Shown here in pieces: positions 12,200 through 22,299 of a DNA stretch of 64,000 bases. A model generated the notes under the pieces. That model did no database searches. It saw nothing but the letters and a program-made list of their open reading frames with translations, and was not told the DNA's origin. The stretch is from Xylocopa sonorina (taxonomy: Eukaryota; Arthropoda; Insecta; Hymenoptera; Apidae): assembly GCF_050948175.1 (NCBI RefSeq), contig NW_027490098.1:1674001-1738000 (forward strand), written 5' to 3'. Both the position numbers and the translations under genes were made by a program. The stretch's first letter is position 1; each line of letters opens with the position of its first letter.

Positions 12200-13330
12200 G
12201 AAATAGCGTTTGCAGATGTCTACGTATCGAAGCAATAGAGTTCAGATGCTTCTTAAAACGAGATATCGCATCTCATATCAGTGTTTCATGATAAGATATA
12301 ATATTCATTGCGAAGTGTTATGCATTCCTCGTCTACGATTCAAATGAATGTAAATGCGACACTTCCTTGCAAAGGAATAGCGTTTGCAGATGTCTACGTA
12401 TCGTAGCAACAGATTTCTAATGCATCTTAAAACGCGATATCGCATCTCATTTCTATGCTACAAATTAAGATATAATATGATTTGAGAAGTGTTATGTATT
12501 CGTCGTCTACACTTCAAATGAATGTAAATGCGACACATCCTTGCAAAGAAATAGCGTTTGCAGATGTCTACGTATCGTAGCAATAGATTTCTAATGCTTC
12601 TTAAAACGCGATATCGCATCTCATTTCTATGTTTCATGGTAAGATATAATATGATTTGCGAAGTGTTATGTATTCCTCGTCTACACTTCAAATGAATGTA
12701 AATGCGACACTTCCTTGCATGGAAATAGCGTTTGCAGATGTCTAGGTATCGTAGTAATAGAGTTCTAATGCTTCTTAAAACGCGATATCGCATCTCATTT
12801 CTATGTTACATGGTAAGATATAGTATGATTTGCGTAGTGTTATGCATTCGTCGTCTACACTTCAAATGAATGTAAATGCGACACTTCCTTGCAAAGAAAT
12901 AGCGTTTGCAGATGTCTACGTATCGAAGCAATAGAGTTCAGATGCTTCTTAAAACGAGATGTCGCATCTCATATCAGTGTTTCATGATAAGATATAATAT
13001 TCATTGCGAAGTGTTATGCATTCCTCGTCTACGATTCAAATGAATGTAAATGCGACACTTCCTTGCAAAGGAATAGCGTTTGCAGATGTCTACGTATCGT
13101 AGCAACAGATTTCTAATGCATCTTAAAACGCGATATCGCATCTCATTTCTATGCTACAAATTAAGATATAATATGATTTGAGAAGTGTTATGTATTCGTC
13201 GTCTACACTTCAAATGAATGTAAATGCGACACTTCCTTGCAGAGAAATAGCGTTTGCAGATGTCTACGTATCGTAGCAATAGATTTCTAATGCTTCTTAA
13301 AACGCGATATCGCATCTCATTTCTATGTTA
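12200..13330 (-). repeat. 4-monomer (696-bp) tandem duplication in array B, left
   Basis: Private variants recur exactly 696 bases apart: TTCAGATGCTTCTTAAAACG at 12241 and 12937, CTCATATCAGTGTTTCATG shortly after each, and AACAGATTTCTAATGCATC at 12408 and 13104. The monomers with CTACAAATTAAGATATAAT follow in both copies. Four monomers were copied as a block. Confidence 0.85.
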
Positions 13331-16300
13331 CATGGTAAGACATAATATGATTTGCGAAGTGTTATGTATTCGTCGTCTACACTTCAAATGAATGTAAATG
13401 CGACACTTCCTTTCAAAGAAATAGCGTTTCCAGATGTCTACGTATCGTAGCAATAGAGTTCTTATGATTCTTAAAACATGATATCGCATCTCATTTCTAT
13501 GTTTCATGGTAAGATATAATATGATTTGCGAAGTGTCATGTATTCCTCGTCTACACTTCAAATGAATGTAAATGCGACACTTCCTTGCAAGGAAATAGCG
13601 TTTGCAGATGTCTAGGCACCGTAACATTAGAGTTCTTATGATTCTTAAAACGCGATATCGCATCTCATTTCTATGTTTCATGGTAAGATATAATATGGTT
13701 TGCGAAGTGTCATGTATTCCTCGTCTACACCTCAAATGAATGTAAATGCGACACTTCCTTGCTAGGAAATATCGTCTGCAGATGTCTACGTATCGTAGCA
13801 ATAGATTCCTAATGCTTCTTAAAACGCGATATCGCATCTCATTTCTATGTTTCATGGTAAGATATAATATGATTTGCGAAGTGTCATGTATTCCTCGTCT
13901 ACACTTCAAATGAATGTAAATGCGACACTTCCTTGCAAGGAAATAGCGTTTGCAGATGTCTACGTATCGAATCAATAGAGTTCAAATGCTTCCTAAAACG
14001 CGATATCGCATCTCATTTCTATGTTACATGGTAAGATATAATATGATTTGCGAAGTGTTATGTATTCGTCGTCTACACTTCAAATGAATGTAAATGCGAC
14101 ACTTCCTTGGAAAGAAATAGCGTTTGCAGATGTCTACGTATCGTAGCAATAGATTTCTAATGCTTCTCAAAACGCGATATCGCACCTCATTTCTATGTTT
14201 CATGGTAAGATATAATATTCATTGCGAAGTGTTTTGCATTCCTCGTCTACGATTCAACTGAATGTAAATGCGACACTTCCTTGCAAGGAAATAGCGTTTG
14301 CAGATGTCTACGTATCGTAGCAATAGAGTTCTTACGATTCTTAAAATGCGATATCGCATCTCATTTCTATATTTCATGGTAAGATATAATATTCATTGCG
14401 AAGTTGTATGCATTCCTCGTCTACGATTCAAATGAATGTAAATGCAACACTTCCTTGCAAGGAAATAGCGTTTGCAAATGTCTACGTATCGTAGCAATAG
14501 AGTTCTTACGATTCTTAAAATGCGAAATCGCATCTCATTTCTATGTTTCATGGTAAGATATAATATGATTTGCGAAGTGTTATGCATTCCTCGTCTACGA
14601 TCCAAATGAACGTAAATGCGACACTTCCTTGCTAGGAAATAGCGTCTGCAGATGTCTAGGTGTCGTAGCAATAGAGTTCTAATTCTTCTTAAAACGCGAT
14701 ATCGCATCTCATTTCTATGTTTCATGGTAAGATATAATATGGTTTGCGAAGTGTCATGTATTCCTCGTCTACACTTCAAATGAATGTAAATGCGACACTT
14801 CCTTGCTAGGAAATATCGTCTGCAGATGTCTACGTATCGTAGCAATAGATTTCTAAAGCTTCTTAAAACGCGATATCGCATCTCATTTCTATGTTTCATG
14901 GTAAGATATAATATGATTTGCGAAGTGTCGTGTATTCCTCGTCTACACTTCAGATGAATGTAAATGCGACACTTCCTTGCAAGGAAATAGCGTTTGCAGA
15001 TGTCTACGTATCGTAGCAATAGATTTCTAATGCTTCTTAAAACGGGATATCGCATCTCATTTCTATGTTTCATGGTAAGATATAATATGATTTGCGATGT
15101 GTCATGGATTCCTCGTCTACACTTCAAATGAATGTAAATGCGACACTTCCTTGCAAGGAAATAGCGTTTGCAGATGTCTACGTATCGAAGCAATAGAGTT
15201 CAAATGCTTCTTAAAACGAGATATTGCATCTCATATCTATGTTTCATGATAAGATATAATATTCATTGCGAAGTGTTATGCTTTCCTCGTATACGATTCA
15301 AATGAATGTAAATGCGACACTTCCTTTCAAGGAAATAGCGTTTGCAGTTGTCTACGTATCGTAGCGATAGAGTTCTAATGCTTCTTAAAACGCGATATCG
15401 CATCTCATTTCCGTGTTTCATGGTAAGATATAATATGATTTGCGAAGTGTCATGTATTCCTCGTCTACACTTCAATTGAATGTAAATGCGACACATCCTT
15501 GCAAAGAAATAGCGTTTGCAGATGTCTACGTATCGTAGCAATAGATATCTAATGCTCCTTAAAACGCGATATCGCATCTCATTTCTATGTTTCTCGATAA
15601 GATATAATACGATTTGCGAAGTGTCATGTATTCCTCGTCTACACTTCAAATGAATGTAAATGCGACACTTCCTCGCTAGGAAATGGCGTTTGCAGATGTC
15701 TACGCATCGTAGCAATAGATTTCTAATGCTTCTCAAAACGCGATATCGCATCTCATTTCTATGTTTCATGGTAAGATATAATATGATTTGCGAAGTGTCA
15801 TGGATTCCTCGTCTACACTTCAAATGAATGTAAATGCGACACTTCCTTGCAAGGAAATAGCGTTTGCAGATGTCTACGTATCGTAGCAATAGAGTTCTTA
15901 TGATTCTTAAAATGCGATATTGCATCTCATTTCTATGTTTCATGGCAAGATATAATATGATTTGCGAAGTGTTATGCATTCCTCGTCTACGATTCAAATG
16001 AACGTAAATGCGACACTTCCTTGCTAGGAAATAGCGTCTGCAGATGTCCAGGTATCGTAGCAATAGAGTTCTAATGCTTCTTAAAACGCGATATCGCATC
16101 TCATTTCTATGTTACATGGCAAGATATAATATGATTTGAGAAGTGTTATGTATTCCTCGTCTACACTTCAAAGGAATGTAAATGCGACACTTCCCTGCTA
16201 GAAAATAGCGTGTGCAGATGTCTAGGTATCGTAGCGATAGAGTTCTAATGCTTCTTAAAACGCGAAATCGCATCTCATTTCTATGTTTCATGGTAAGATA

Positions 16301-16439
16301 AAATATGATTTGCGAAGTGTTATGTATTCCTCGTCTACACTTCAAATGAATGTAAACACGACACTTCCTTGCTAGGAAATAGCGTCTGCAGATGTGTAGG
16401 TATCGTAGCGATAGAGTTCTAATGCTTCTTAGAACGCGA

Positions 16440-17850
16440 TATCGCATCTCATTTCTATGTTTCATGGTAAGATATAATATGATTTGCGAAGTGTTACGTA
16501 TTCCTCGTTTACACTTCAAATGAATGTAAATGCGACACTTCCTTGCAAGGAAATAGCGTTTGCAGATGTCTACGTATCGTAGCAATAGAGTTCTTATGAT
16601 TCTTAAAACGCGATATTGCATCTCATTTCTATGTTTCATGGCAAGATATAATATGATTTGCGAAGTGTTATGCATTCCTCGTCTACGATTCAAATGAATG
16701 TAAATGCGACACTTCCTGGCAAGGAAATAGCGTTTGCAGTTGTCTACGTATCGTAGCAATAGAGTTCTTATGATTCTTAAAACGCGATATCGCATCTCAT
16801 TTCTATGTTTCATGGTAAGATATAATATGATTTGCGAAGTGTTATGTATTCCTCGTCTACACTTCAAATGAATGTAAATGCGACACTCCCTCGCAAGGAA
16901 ATAGCGTTTGCAGATGTCTACGTATCGTAGCAATAGATTTCTAATGCTTCTTAAAACGCGATATCGCATCTCATTTCTATGTTTCATGGTAAGATATAAT
17001 ATGATTTGCGAAGTGTTATGTATTCCTCGTCTACACTTCAAATGAATGTAAATGCGACACTTCCTTGCTAGGAAATAGCGTCTGCAGATGTGTAGGTACC
17101 GTAGCGATAGATTTCTAATGCTTCTTAAAACGCGATATCGCATCTCATTTCTATGTTTCATGGTAAGATATAATATGATTTGCGAAGTGTTACGTATTCC
17201 TCGTTTACACTTCAAATGAATGTAAATGCGACACTTCCTTGCAAGGAAATAGCGTTTGCAGATGTCTACGTATCGTAGCAATAGAGTTCTTATGATTCTT
17301 AAAACGCGATATTGCATCTCATTTCTATGTTTCATGGCAAGATATAATATGATTTGCGAAGTGTTATGCATTCCTCGTCTACGATTCAAATGAATGTAAA
17401 TGCGACACTTCCTGGCAAGGAAATAGCGTTTGCAGTTGTCTACGTATCGTAGCAATAGAGTTCTTATGATTCTTAAAACGCGATATCGCATCTCATTTCT
17501 ATGTTTCATGGTAAGATATAATATGATTTGCGAAGTGTTATGTATTCCTCGTCTACACTTCAAATGAATGTAAATGCGACACTCCCTCGCAAGGAAATAG
17601 CGTTTGCAGATGTCTACGTATCGTAGCAATAGATTTCTAATGCTTCTTAAAACGCGATATCGCATCTCATTTCTATGTTTCATGGTAAGATATAATATGA
17701 TTTGCGAAGTGTTATGTATTCCTCGTCTACACTTCAAATGAATGTAAATGCGACACTTCCTTGCTAGGAAATAGCGTCTGCAGATGTGTAGGTACCGTAG
17801 CGATAGATTTCTAATGCTTCTTAAAACGCGATATCGCATCTCATTTCTAT
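16440..17850 (-). repeat. 4-monomer (696-bp) tandem duplication in array B, right
   Basis: TTCCTCGTTTACACTTC at 16501 and 17197, CGACACTCCCTCGCAAGG at 16881 and 17577, and TGTAGGTACCGTAGCGATAG at 17091 and 17787 are each 696 bases apart. The two copies look nearly identical between these markers, more alike than either is to its neighbours. They diverge outside about 16440 and 17850. Confidence 0.88.
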
Positions 17851-19160
17851 GTTTCATGGTTTGATGTAATATGATTTGCGAAGTGTTATGTATTCCTCGC
17901 CTACACTTCAAAGGAATGTAAATGCGACACTTCCTCGCTAGGAAATAGCGTTTGCAGATGTCTACGTATCGTAGCAATAGATTTCTAATGCTTCTTAATA
18001 CGCGATATCGCATCTCATTTCTATGTTTCATGGTAAGATATAATATGATTTGCGAAGTGTTATGTATTCCTCGTCTACACTTCAAATGAATGTAAACGCG
18101 ACACTTCCTTGCTAGGAAATAGCGTCTGCAGATGTGTAGGTATCGTAGCGATAGAGTTCTAATGCTTCTTAAAACGCGATATCGCATCTCATTTCTATGT
18201 TTCATGGTAAGATATAATATGATTTGCGAAGTGTCATGTATTCCTCGTCTACACTTCAAATGAATGTAAATGCGACACTTCCTCGCAAGGAAATAGCGTT
18301 TGCAGATGTCTACGTATCGTAGCAATAGATTTCTAATGCTTCTTAAAACGCGATATCGCATCTCATTTCTATGTTTCATGGTAAGATATAATATGATTTG
18401 CGAAGTGTCATGTATTCCTCGTCTACACTTCAAATGAATGTAAATGCGACACTTCCTTGCAAAGAAATAGCGTTTGCAGATGTCTACGGATCGTAGCAAT
18501 AGAGTTCTTATGATTCTTAAAACGCGATATCGCATCTCATTTCTATGTTTTATGGTAAGATATAATATGATTTGCGAAGTGTTATGTATTCCTCGTCTAC
18601 ACTTCAATGGAATGTAAATGCGACACTTCCTTGCTAGGAAATAGCGTCTGCAGATGTCTACGTATCGAATCAATAGAGTTCAAATGCTTCCTAAAACGCG
18701 ATATCGCATCTCATTTCTATGTTTCATGCTAAGATATAATATGATTTGCGAAGTGTTATGTATTCCTCGTTTACACTTCAAATGAATGTAAATGCGGCAC
18801 TTCCTTGCAAGGAAATAGCGTTTGCAGATGTCTACGTATCGTAGCAATAGGGTTCTTATGATTCTTAAAGCGCGATATCGCATCTCATTTCTATGTTTCA
18901 TGGTAAGATGTAATATGATTTGCGAAGTGTTATGTATTCCTCGTCTAAACTTCAAATGAATGTAAATGCGACACTTCCTTGCAAAGAAATAGCGTTTGCA
19001 GATATCTACGTATCGTAGCAATAGGTTTCTAATGCTTCTTAAAACGCGATATCGCATCTCATTTCTATGTTTCATGGTAAGATATAATATGATTTGCGAA
19101 GTGTCATGTATTCCTCGTCTACACTTCAAATGAATGTAAATGCGACACTTCCTTGCAAGT

Positions 19161-19451
19161 GTAACGTCAGGCGTACCGCCTGCCACCCTCCGGCGACCAC
19201 CTCATCATCCCCAGTATCCGTATCCGGAGCCCCTGCACACGGGCCACCCGCCGACTCGCCGTCCCTACAGAAGGAGACAAAGGTACGAGAGGGAAGAAGG
19301 ATACAGCATGCCGCGCCCACGCGCGATCTCCACACACGAGGGGGAGGACTTCACCCGGTATTACGAGGGCGAGGAGCTCTCCGACACATACTGGGTCGAA
19401 TCCCCAGCGATCACGAAGCCCTATACGTACTTCTCGTACATGTGGGATTAG
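19161..19451 (+). CDS. proline/arginine-rich ORF entering the LTR-like island
   Basis: From the first bases of the island the frame reads VTSGVPPATLRRPP, then YPEPLHTGHPPTRR, a basic stretch (RPYRRRQRYERE), an acidic segment (EGEDFTRYYEGEE), and an aromatic C-terminus (YTYFSYMWD) before TAG at 19449-19451. That is 96 codons within the island; the nearest ATG (19140) lies in reversed satellite, so a native start is missing. The first part is conserved in island 1 with synonymous changes. No domain is recognised. It could be the C-terminal tail of a retrotransposon polyprotein or last ORF, whose body would precede a 3' LTR, or an exon. As a standalone gene it is incomplete. Confidence 0.4.
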   Translation, partial: VTSGVPPATLRRPPHHPQYPYPEPLHTGHPPTRRPYRRRQRYEREEGYSMPRPRAISTHEGEDFTRYYEGEELSDTYWVESPAITKPYTYFSYMWD

Positions 19452-19510
19452 AATAAGCACACTACTCACCTATGTACATACACACCAACACACACCTAGA
19501 TTTAAGTGAA

Positions 19511-19526
19511 TATATGTATATATTTC
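19511..19526 (+). promoter_or_regulatory. TATA-rich candidate core promoter in island 2
   Basis: TATATGTATATATTTC stands about 60 bases after the TAG of the upstream frame and is followed by G+C-rich sequence. In an LTR reading it is placed where a U3 TATA element would be, about 350 bases from the TG end. No initiator motif could be assigned with confidence. Confidence 0.3.
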
Positions 19527-19601
19527 ATGCATGCACGGTTATGTTCCGTTGCACTCGCGCGCACACTCGACGCTCGCGGCTCACGCTTAACGCGGGCCGC
19601 G

Positions 19602-19684
19602 CCCCACTCCGAACGGCCGCCCCACCGCGAGGGCCGAGCGGCCGCCCTACTCCGACCGTCCGCCCCACCGCGAGGGCCCAGCGA
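19602..19684 (+). repeat. 43-bp G+C-rich tandem duplication
   Basis: CCGCCCCACCGCGAGGGCC occurs at 19617 and again at 19660, with CCACTCCGAACGG and CTACTCCGACCGT preceding the respective copies. The period is 43 bases, two copies, inside the LTR-like island. Confidence 0.75.
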
Positions 19685-19734
19685 CTCACGCGCCGCGCGA
19701 CCCGAGGAGGTCGCGGACGCGAGATCCGAGAGTC

Positions 19735-19842
19735 AGTTCCTATCTCACCTCCGAACCGGAGAGTTCCTATCTCATCTCCGAACCGGAGAGTTCCGAACTC
19801 GCCTCCGAACCGAGGAGTTCTAATCCAGCATCCGAACGATGC
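19735..19842 (+). repeat. 27-bp tandem repeat, four copies
   Basis: Units begin AGTTC at 19735, 19762, 19789 and 19816. The first two differ at one base (AGTTCCTATCTCACCTCC versus ...CATCTCC), the third by several bases, and the fourth is degenerate. Within each of the first three units CTCCGAACCGGAG is itself a near-palindrome. The 27-base period keeps a 9-residue repeat open in one frame, but nothing supports translation. Confidence 0.85.
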
Positions 19843-19845
19843 ACT

Positions 19846-20150
19846 TTCGATCCGAGCAATAGGCTCATTCGCAACGAGCAATTAGCTCTAATGCATTCGT
19901 CTCTATCCATATTCCCATAGCGGAGTCCATTCGATACTTCATACTATTTCTAATTCTCATTGTAATCGTTAGTCAGTAACTTAGAATTTAGTCAAGTGTA
20001 TTTAGTATATGAAATCATAGAATATAGTTTATTTTTACCAGATTCAAAGTATCTTTATTCGAGTTCAAATACAATTCCTTAATTCTAATCCACGGGTACG
20101 CTCGCGATTATTCTAATTCTATATCTCATCTGCGATAGTCTTGAGGCTCG
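19846..20150. other. A+T-rich gene-free segment of island 2
   Basis: No satellite homology, no convincing ORF and no internal repeat is visible. It contains TTTATT at 20028-20033, which reads AATAAA on the minus strand. That would be a poly(A) signal only if the island is transcribed leftwards. I see nothing else to annotate. Confidence 0.4.
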
Positions 20151-20154
20151 ACGA

Positions 20155-20257
20155 CTAGAGCGAACCAGCGCTTAGTTGCTCCATCCTCACTTCTACCGTG
20201 TACCGAATATCTTGCGCCCAGGTCGATCCCGGTAAGCTAGAGCGAACCAACGCTTAG
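20155..20257 (+). repeat. direct repeat pair of 21 bp, 82 bp apart
   Basis: CTAGAGCGAACCA(G/A)CGCTT followed by AG occurs at 20155-20175 and 20237-20257, differing at one base. The intervening DNA is not repeated. It lies just upstream of the basic ORF at 20293 and could be a duplicated regulatory element of the LTR-like island. Confidence 0.7.
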
Positions 20258-20292
20258 CCGTGCCGTACTCAACCGAAGTTCAAGTATTCTCG

Positions 20293-20640
20293 ATGAGCCT
20301 TGCACCTCCGACAAAGCGTACACGACGCGCGGGGAGGAGAGAGTTCATTCGTCGTCTCGCTCGGGAATACGTGGGTGATGCACCAGAATATTCAATTTCC
20401 TACGTCCGAGTCCTGGTTCCTGCGAAGGAGGTTTCCTTCGCCACACGACCCGTACGAGTCGCCAATCGTCAGGGCCAAACGCCGATACCTGCCAGCCGGA
20501 GTCAACCCGCCTGGACGCTTATTCCCGTAGACGTACCTCCGTTCCAGCCGTACGCCGCCGCCATCCCGGTTGCGGATCCAAGGCGCTCCAGGTACCTGGA
20601 AAGAGAAATCAGACAGCGGAATCAAGCCTTCGCAAGGTAA
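20293..20640 (+). CDS. small basic ORF ending at a splice-donor-like site
   Basis: An open frame of 115 codons from ATG 20293 to TAA at 20638-20640. An in-frame ATG at 20260 would add 11 residues; 20293 is preferred only because the sequence from there (MSLAPPTKRTRRAGRREF) starts a compact basic, nuclear-localisation-like N-terminus. The middle is Val/Pro-rich, and the C-terminus is again charged (RRSRYLEREIRQRNQAFAR). The stop codon overlaps GTAAGT at 20637-20642, so the frame may continue into a spliced downstream exon instead of ending here. I do not recognise the family. Island 1 keeps only the last few codons and the donor. It may be the first exon of a retrotransposon gene located in the LTR, or not a gene at all. 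Confidence 0.35.
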   Translation: MSLAPPTKRTRRAGRREFIRRLAREYVGDAPEYSISYVRVLVPAKEVSFATRPVRVANRQGQTPIPASRSQPAWTLIPVDVPPFQPYAAAIPVADPRRSRYLEREIRQRNQAFAR

Positions 20641-20642
20641 GT
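20637..20642 (+). promoter_or_regulatory. candidate 5' splice site (CAAG|GTAAGT)
   Basis: GCAAGGTAAGTTAAG is a full match to the donor consensus at the end of the basic ORF. The same site is conserved on the minus strand of island 1 (10737-10742). No matching acceptor and downstream exon is evident in the satellite that follows 130 bases later. Confidence 0.42.
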
Positions 20643-22299
20643 TAAGTGTTAATTATCGTTTTATCGAGTCCGAAACGCCAACGAACCCGGCCCGGACGCA
20701 ATTCGCGTTATTCTCGGGAACGGTTACAACTTTGTGCCACCGTTGCGAGCGCAACCGCACCTCGGGACGTGACAGAAGACATCTGCAAACGCTATTTCCT
20801 TGCAAGGAAGTGTCGCATTTACATTCATTTGAATCGTAGACGAGGAATGCATAACACTTCGCAAATCATATTATATCTTGCCATGAAACATAGAAATGAG
20901 CTGCGATATCGCGTTTTAAGAAACATTAGAAATCTATTGCTACGATACGTAGACATCTGCAAACGCTATTTCTTTGCAAGGAAGTGTCGCATTTCCATTC
21001 ATTTGAAGTGTAGACGAGGAATACATAACACTTCGCAAATCATATTATATCTCACCATGAAACATAGATATGAGATGCAATATCTCGTTTTAAGAAGCAT
21101 TTGAACTCTATTGCTACGGTACCTAGACATCTGCAGACGCTATTTCCTAGCAAGGAAGTGTCGCATTTACATTCATTTGAAGTGTAGACGAGGAATACAT
21201 GACACTTCGCAAATCATATTATATCTTACCATGAAACATAGAAATGAGATGCAATATCGCTTTTTAAGAATCATAAGAACTCCATTGCTACGATACGTAG
21301 ACATCTGCAAACGCTATTTCCATGCAAGGAAGTGTCGCATTTACATTCATTTGAAGTGTAGACGAGGAATACATAACACTTCGCAAATCATATAATATCT
21401 TACCATGAAACATAGAAATGAGATGCGATATCGCGTTTTAAGAAGCATTAGAACTCTATCGCTACGATACCTAGACATCTGCAGACGCTATTTCCTAGCA
21501 AGGAAGTGTCGCATTTACATTCATTTGAAGTGTAGGCGAGGAATACATGACACTTCTCAAATCATATTATATCTTACCATGAAACATAGAAATGAGATGC
21601 GATATCGCGTTTTAAGGGAGCATTAGAACTCTATTGCTACGATAGGTACACATCTGCAAACGCTATTTCCTTGCAAGGAAGTGTCGCATTTACATTCATT
21701 TGAATCGTAGACGAGGAATGCATAACACTTCGCAAATCATATTATATCTTGCCATGAAACATAGAAATGAGATGCGATACCGCGTTTTAAGAATCATAAG
21801 AGCTCCATTGCTACGATACGTAGACATCTGCAAACGCTATTTCCATGCAAGGAAGTGTCGCATTTACATTCATTTGTAGTGTAGACGAGGAATACATGAC
21901 ACTTCGCAAATCATATTATATCTTACCATGAAACATAGAAATGAGATGCGATATCGCGTTTTAAGAATCATAAGAACTACATTGCTACGATATGTAGACA
22001 TCTGCAAACGCTATTTCCATGCAAGGAAGTGTCGCATTTACATTCATTTGAAGTGTAGACGAGGAATACATAACACTTCGCAATTCATATAATATCTTAC
22101 CATGAAACATAGAAATGAGATGCGATATCGCGTTTTAAGAAGCATTAGAACTCTATCGCTACGATACCTAGACATCTGCAGACGCTATTTCCTAGCAAGG
22201 AATTGTCGCATTTACATTCATTTGAAGTGTAGACGAGGAATACATAACACTTCGCAATTCATATAATATCTTACCATGAAACATAGAAATGAGATGCGA

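Larger units (their letters stand above)
10965..19159 (-). repeat. 174-bp satellite array B, reverse orientation
   Basis: About 47 monomers of the same satellite on the opposite strand, recognised as CTTCCTTGCTAGGAAATAGC, GCAGATGTCTACGTATCG, AAAACGCGATATCGCATCTC and CATGGTAAGATATAATATGA. Landmarks at 11071 and 18899 are 45 units apart less 2 bases, so length is tightly kept. The left 1-1.5 kb still contains array-A-like monomers (CTCGTATTCACTTC near 11630 and 11808) and is diverged. Further right, the array-C-like forms (CTCGTCTACACTTCAAATG, ATGATTTGCG) dominate. Because 174 is a multiple of 3, satellite frames stay open over long runs, for example 853 codons at 16112-18673; these are treated as non-genic. 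Confidence 0.97.
19160..20774 (+). mobile_element. 1615-bp LTR-like island 2
   Basis: A non-satellite block with ends TGTAACGTCAGG...GGGACGTGACA. These give TG...CA and a short imperfect inverted repeat (TGTaACGTC / TGTcACGTC). Layout: a Pro/Arg-rich frame from the first base to a stop at 19451; a TATA-like run at 19511-19526; a G+C-rich section with short tandem repeats (19560-19845); an A+T-rich section without evident genes (19846-20150); a direct repeat pair; a basic ORF (20293-20640); a splice-donor-like site; and about 130 bases shared with island 1. This fits a long LTR with U3 holding the tail of the last ORF and a donor near the 3' end, but orientation and identity are inferred. The left flank is reversed satellite and the right flank forward satellite. 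Flanks GCAAG and GAAGA do not form a target-site duplication. Confidence 0.55.

Noticed and set aside
10965..19159. Assembly artefact as cause of the reversed array
   Set aside because: Cannot be excluded without reads. However, both switches occur at unique island sequence with distinct junctions, and array B has its own private duplications not present in A or C, so it is not a mirrored copy.
19472..19885. Overlapping ORFs on both strands across the G+C-rich repeats of island 2
   Set aside because: Open frames are expected in low-complexity G+C-rich DNA with a 27-bp period. There is no conservation evidence, and the region is missing from island 1.
20028..20033. Poly(A) signal AATAAA on the minus strand of island 2
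   Set aside because: The coding-like frames and donor suggest plus-strand transcription of this island, so the signal is probably incidental.
20218..20236. tRNA-like B box (GGTCGATCCCGG)
   Set aside because: No A box, anticodon stem or acceptor stem can be built around it.
20300..20625. Alternative-frame ORFs over the basic ORF at 20293
   Set aside because: They lack a better start context and do not end at the conserved donor; treated as shadows.
10604..20774. Target-site duplications around the islands
   Set aside because: Five-base flanks TGAAG/AAATG and GCAAG/GAAGA do not match directly, nor after swapping and complementing as expected for recombination between inverted copies.
10604..20774. 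Recent simple inversion between the two islands
   Set aside because: The divergence gradient and the satellite phase at the junctions do not fit a recent clean exchange; kept only as an old or complex event.
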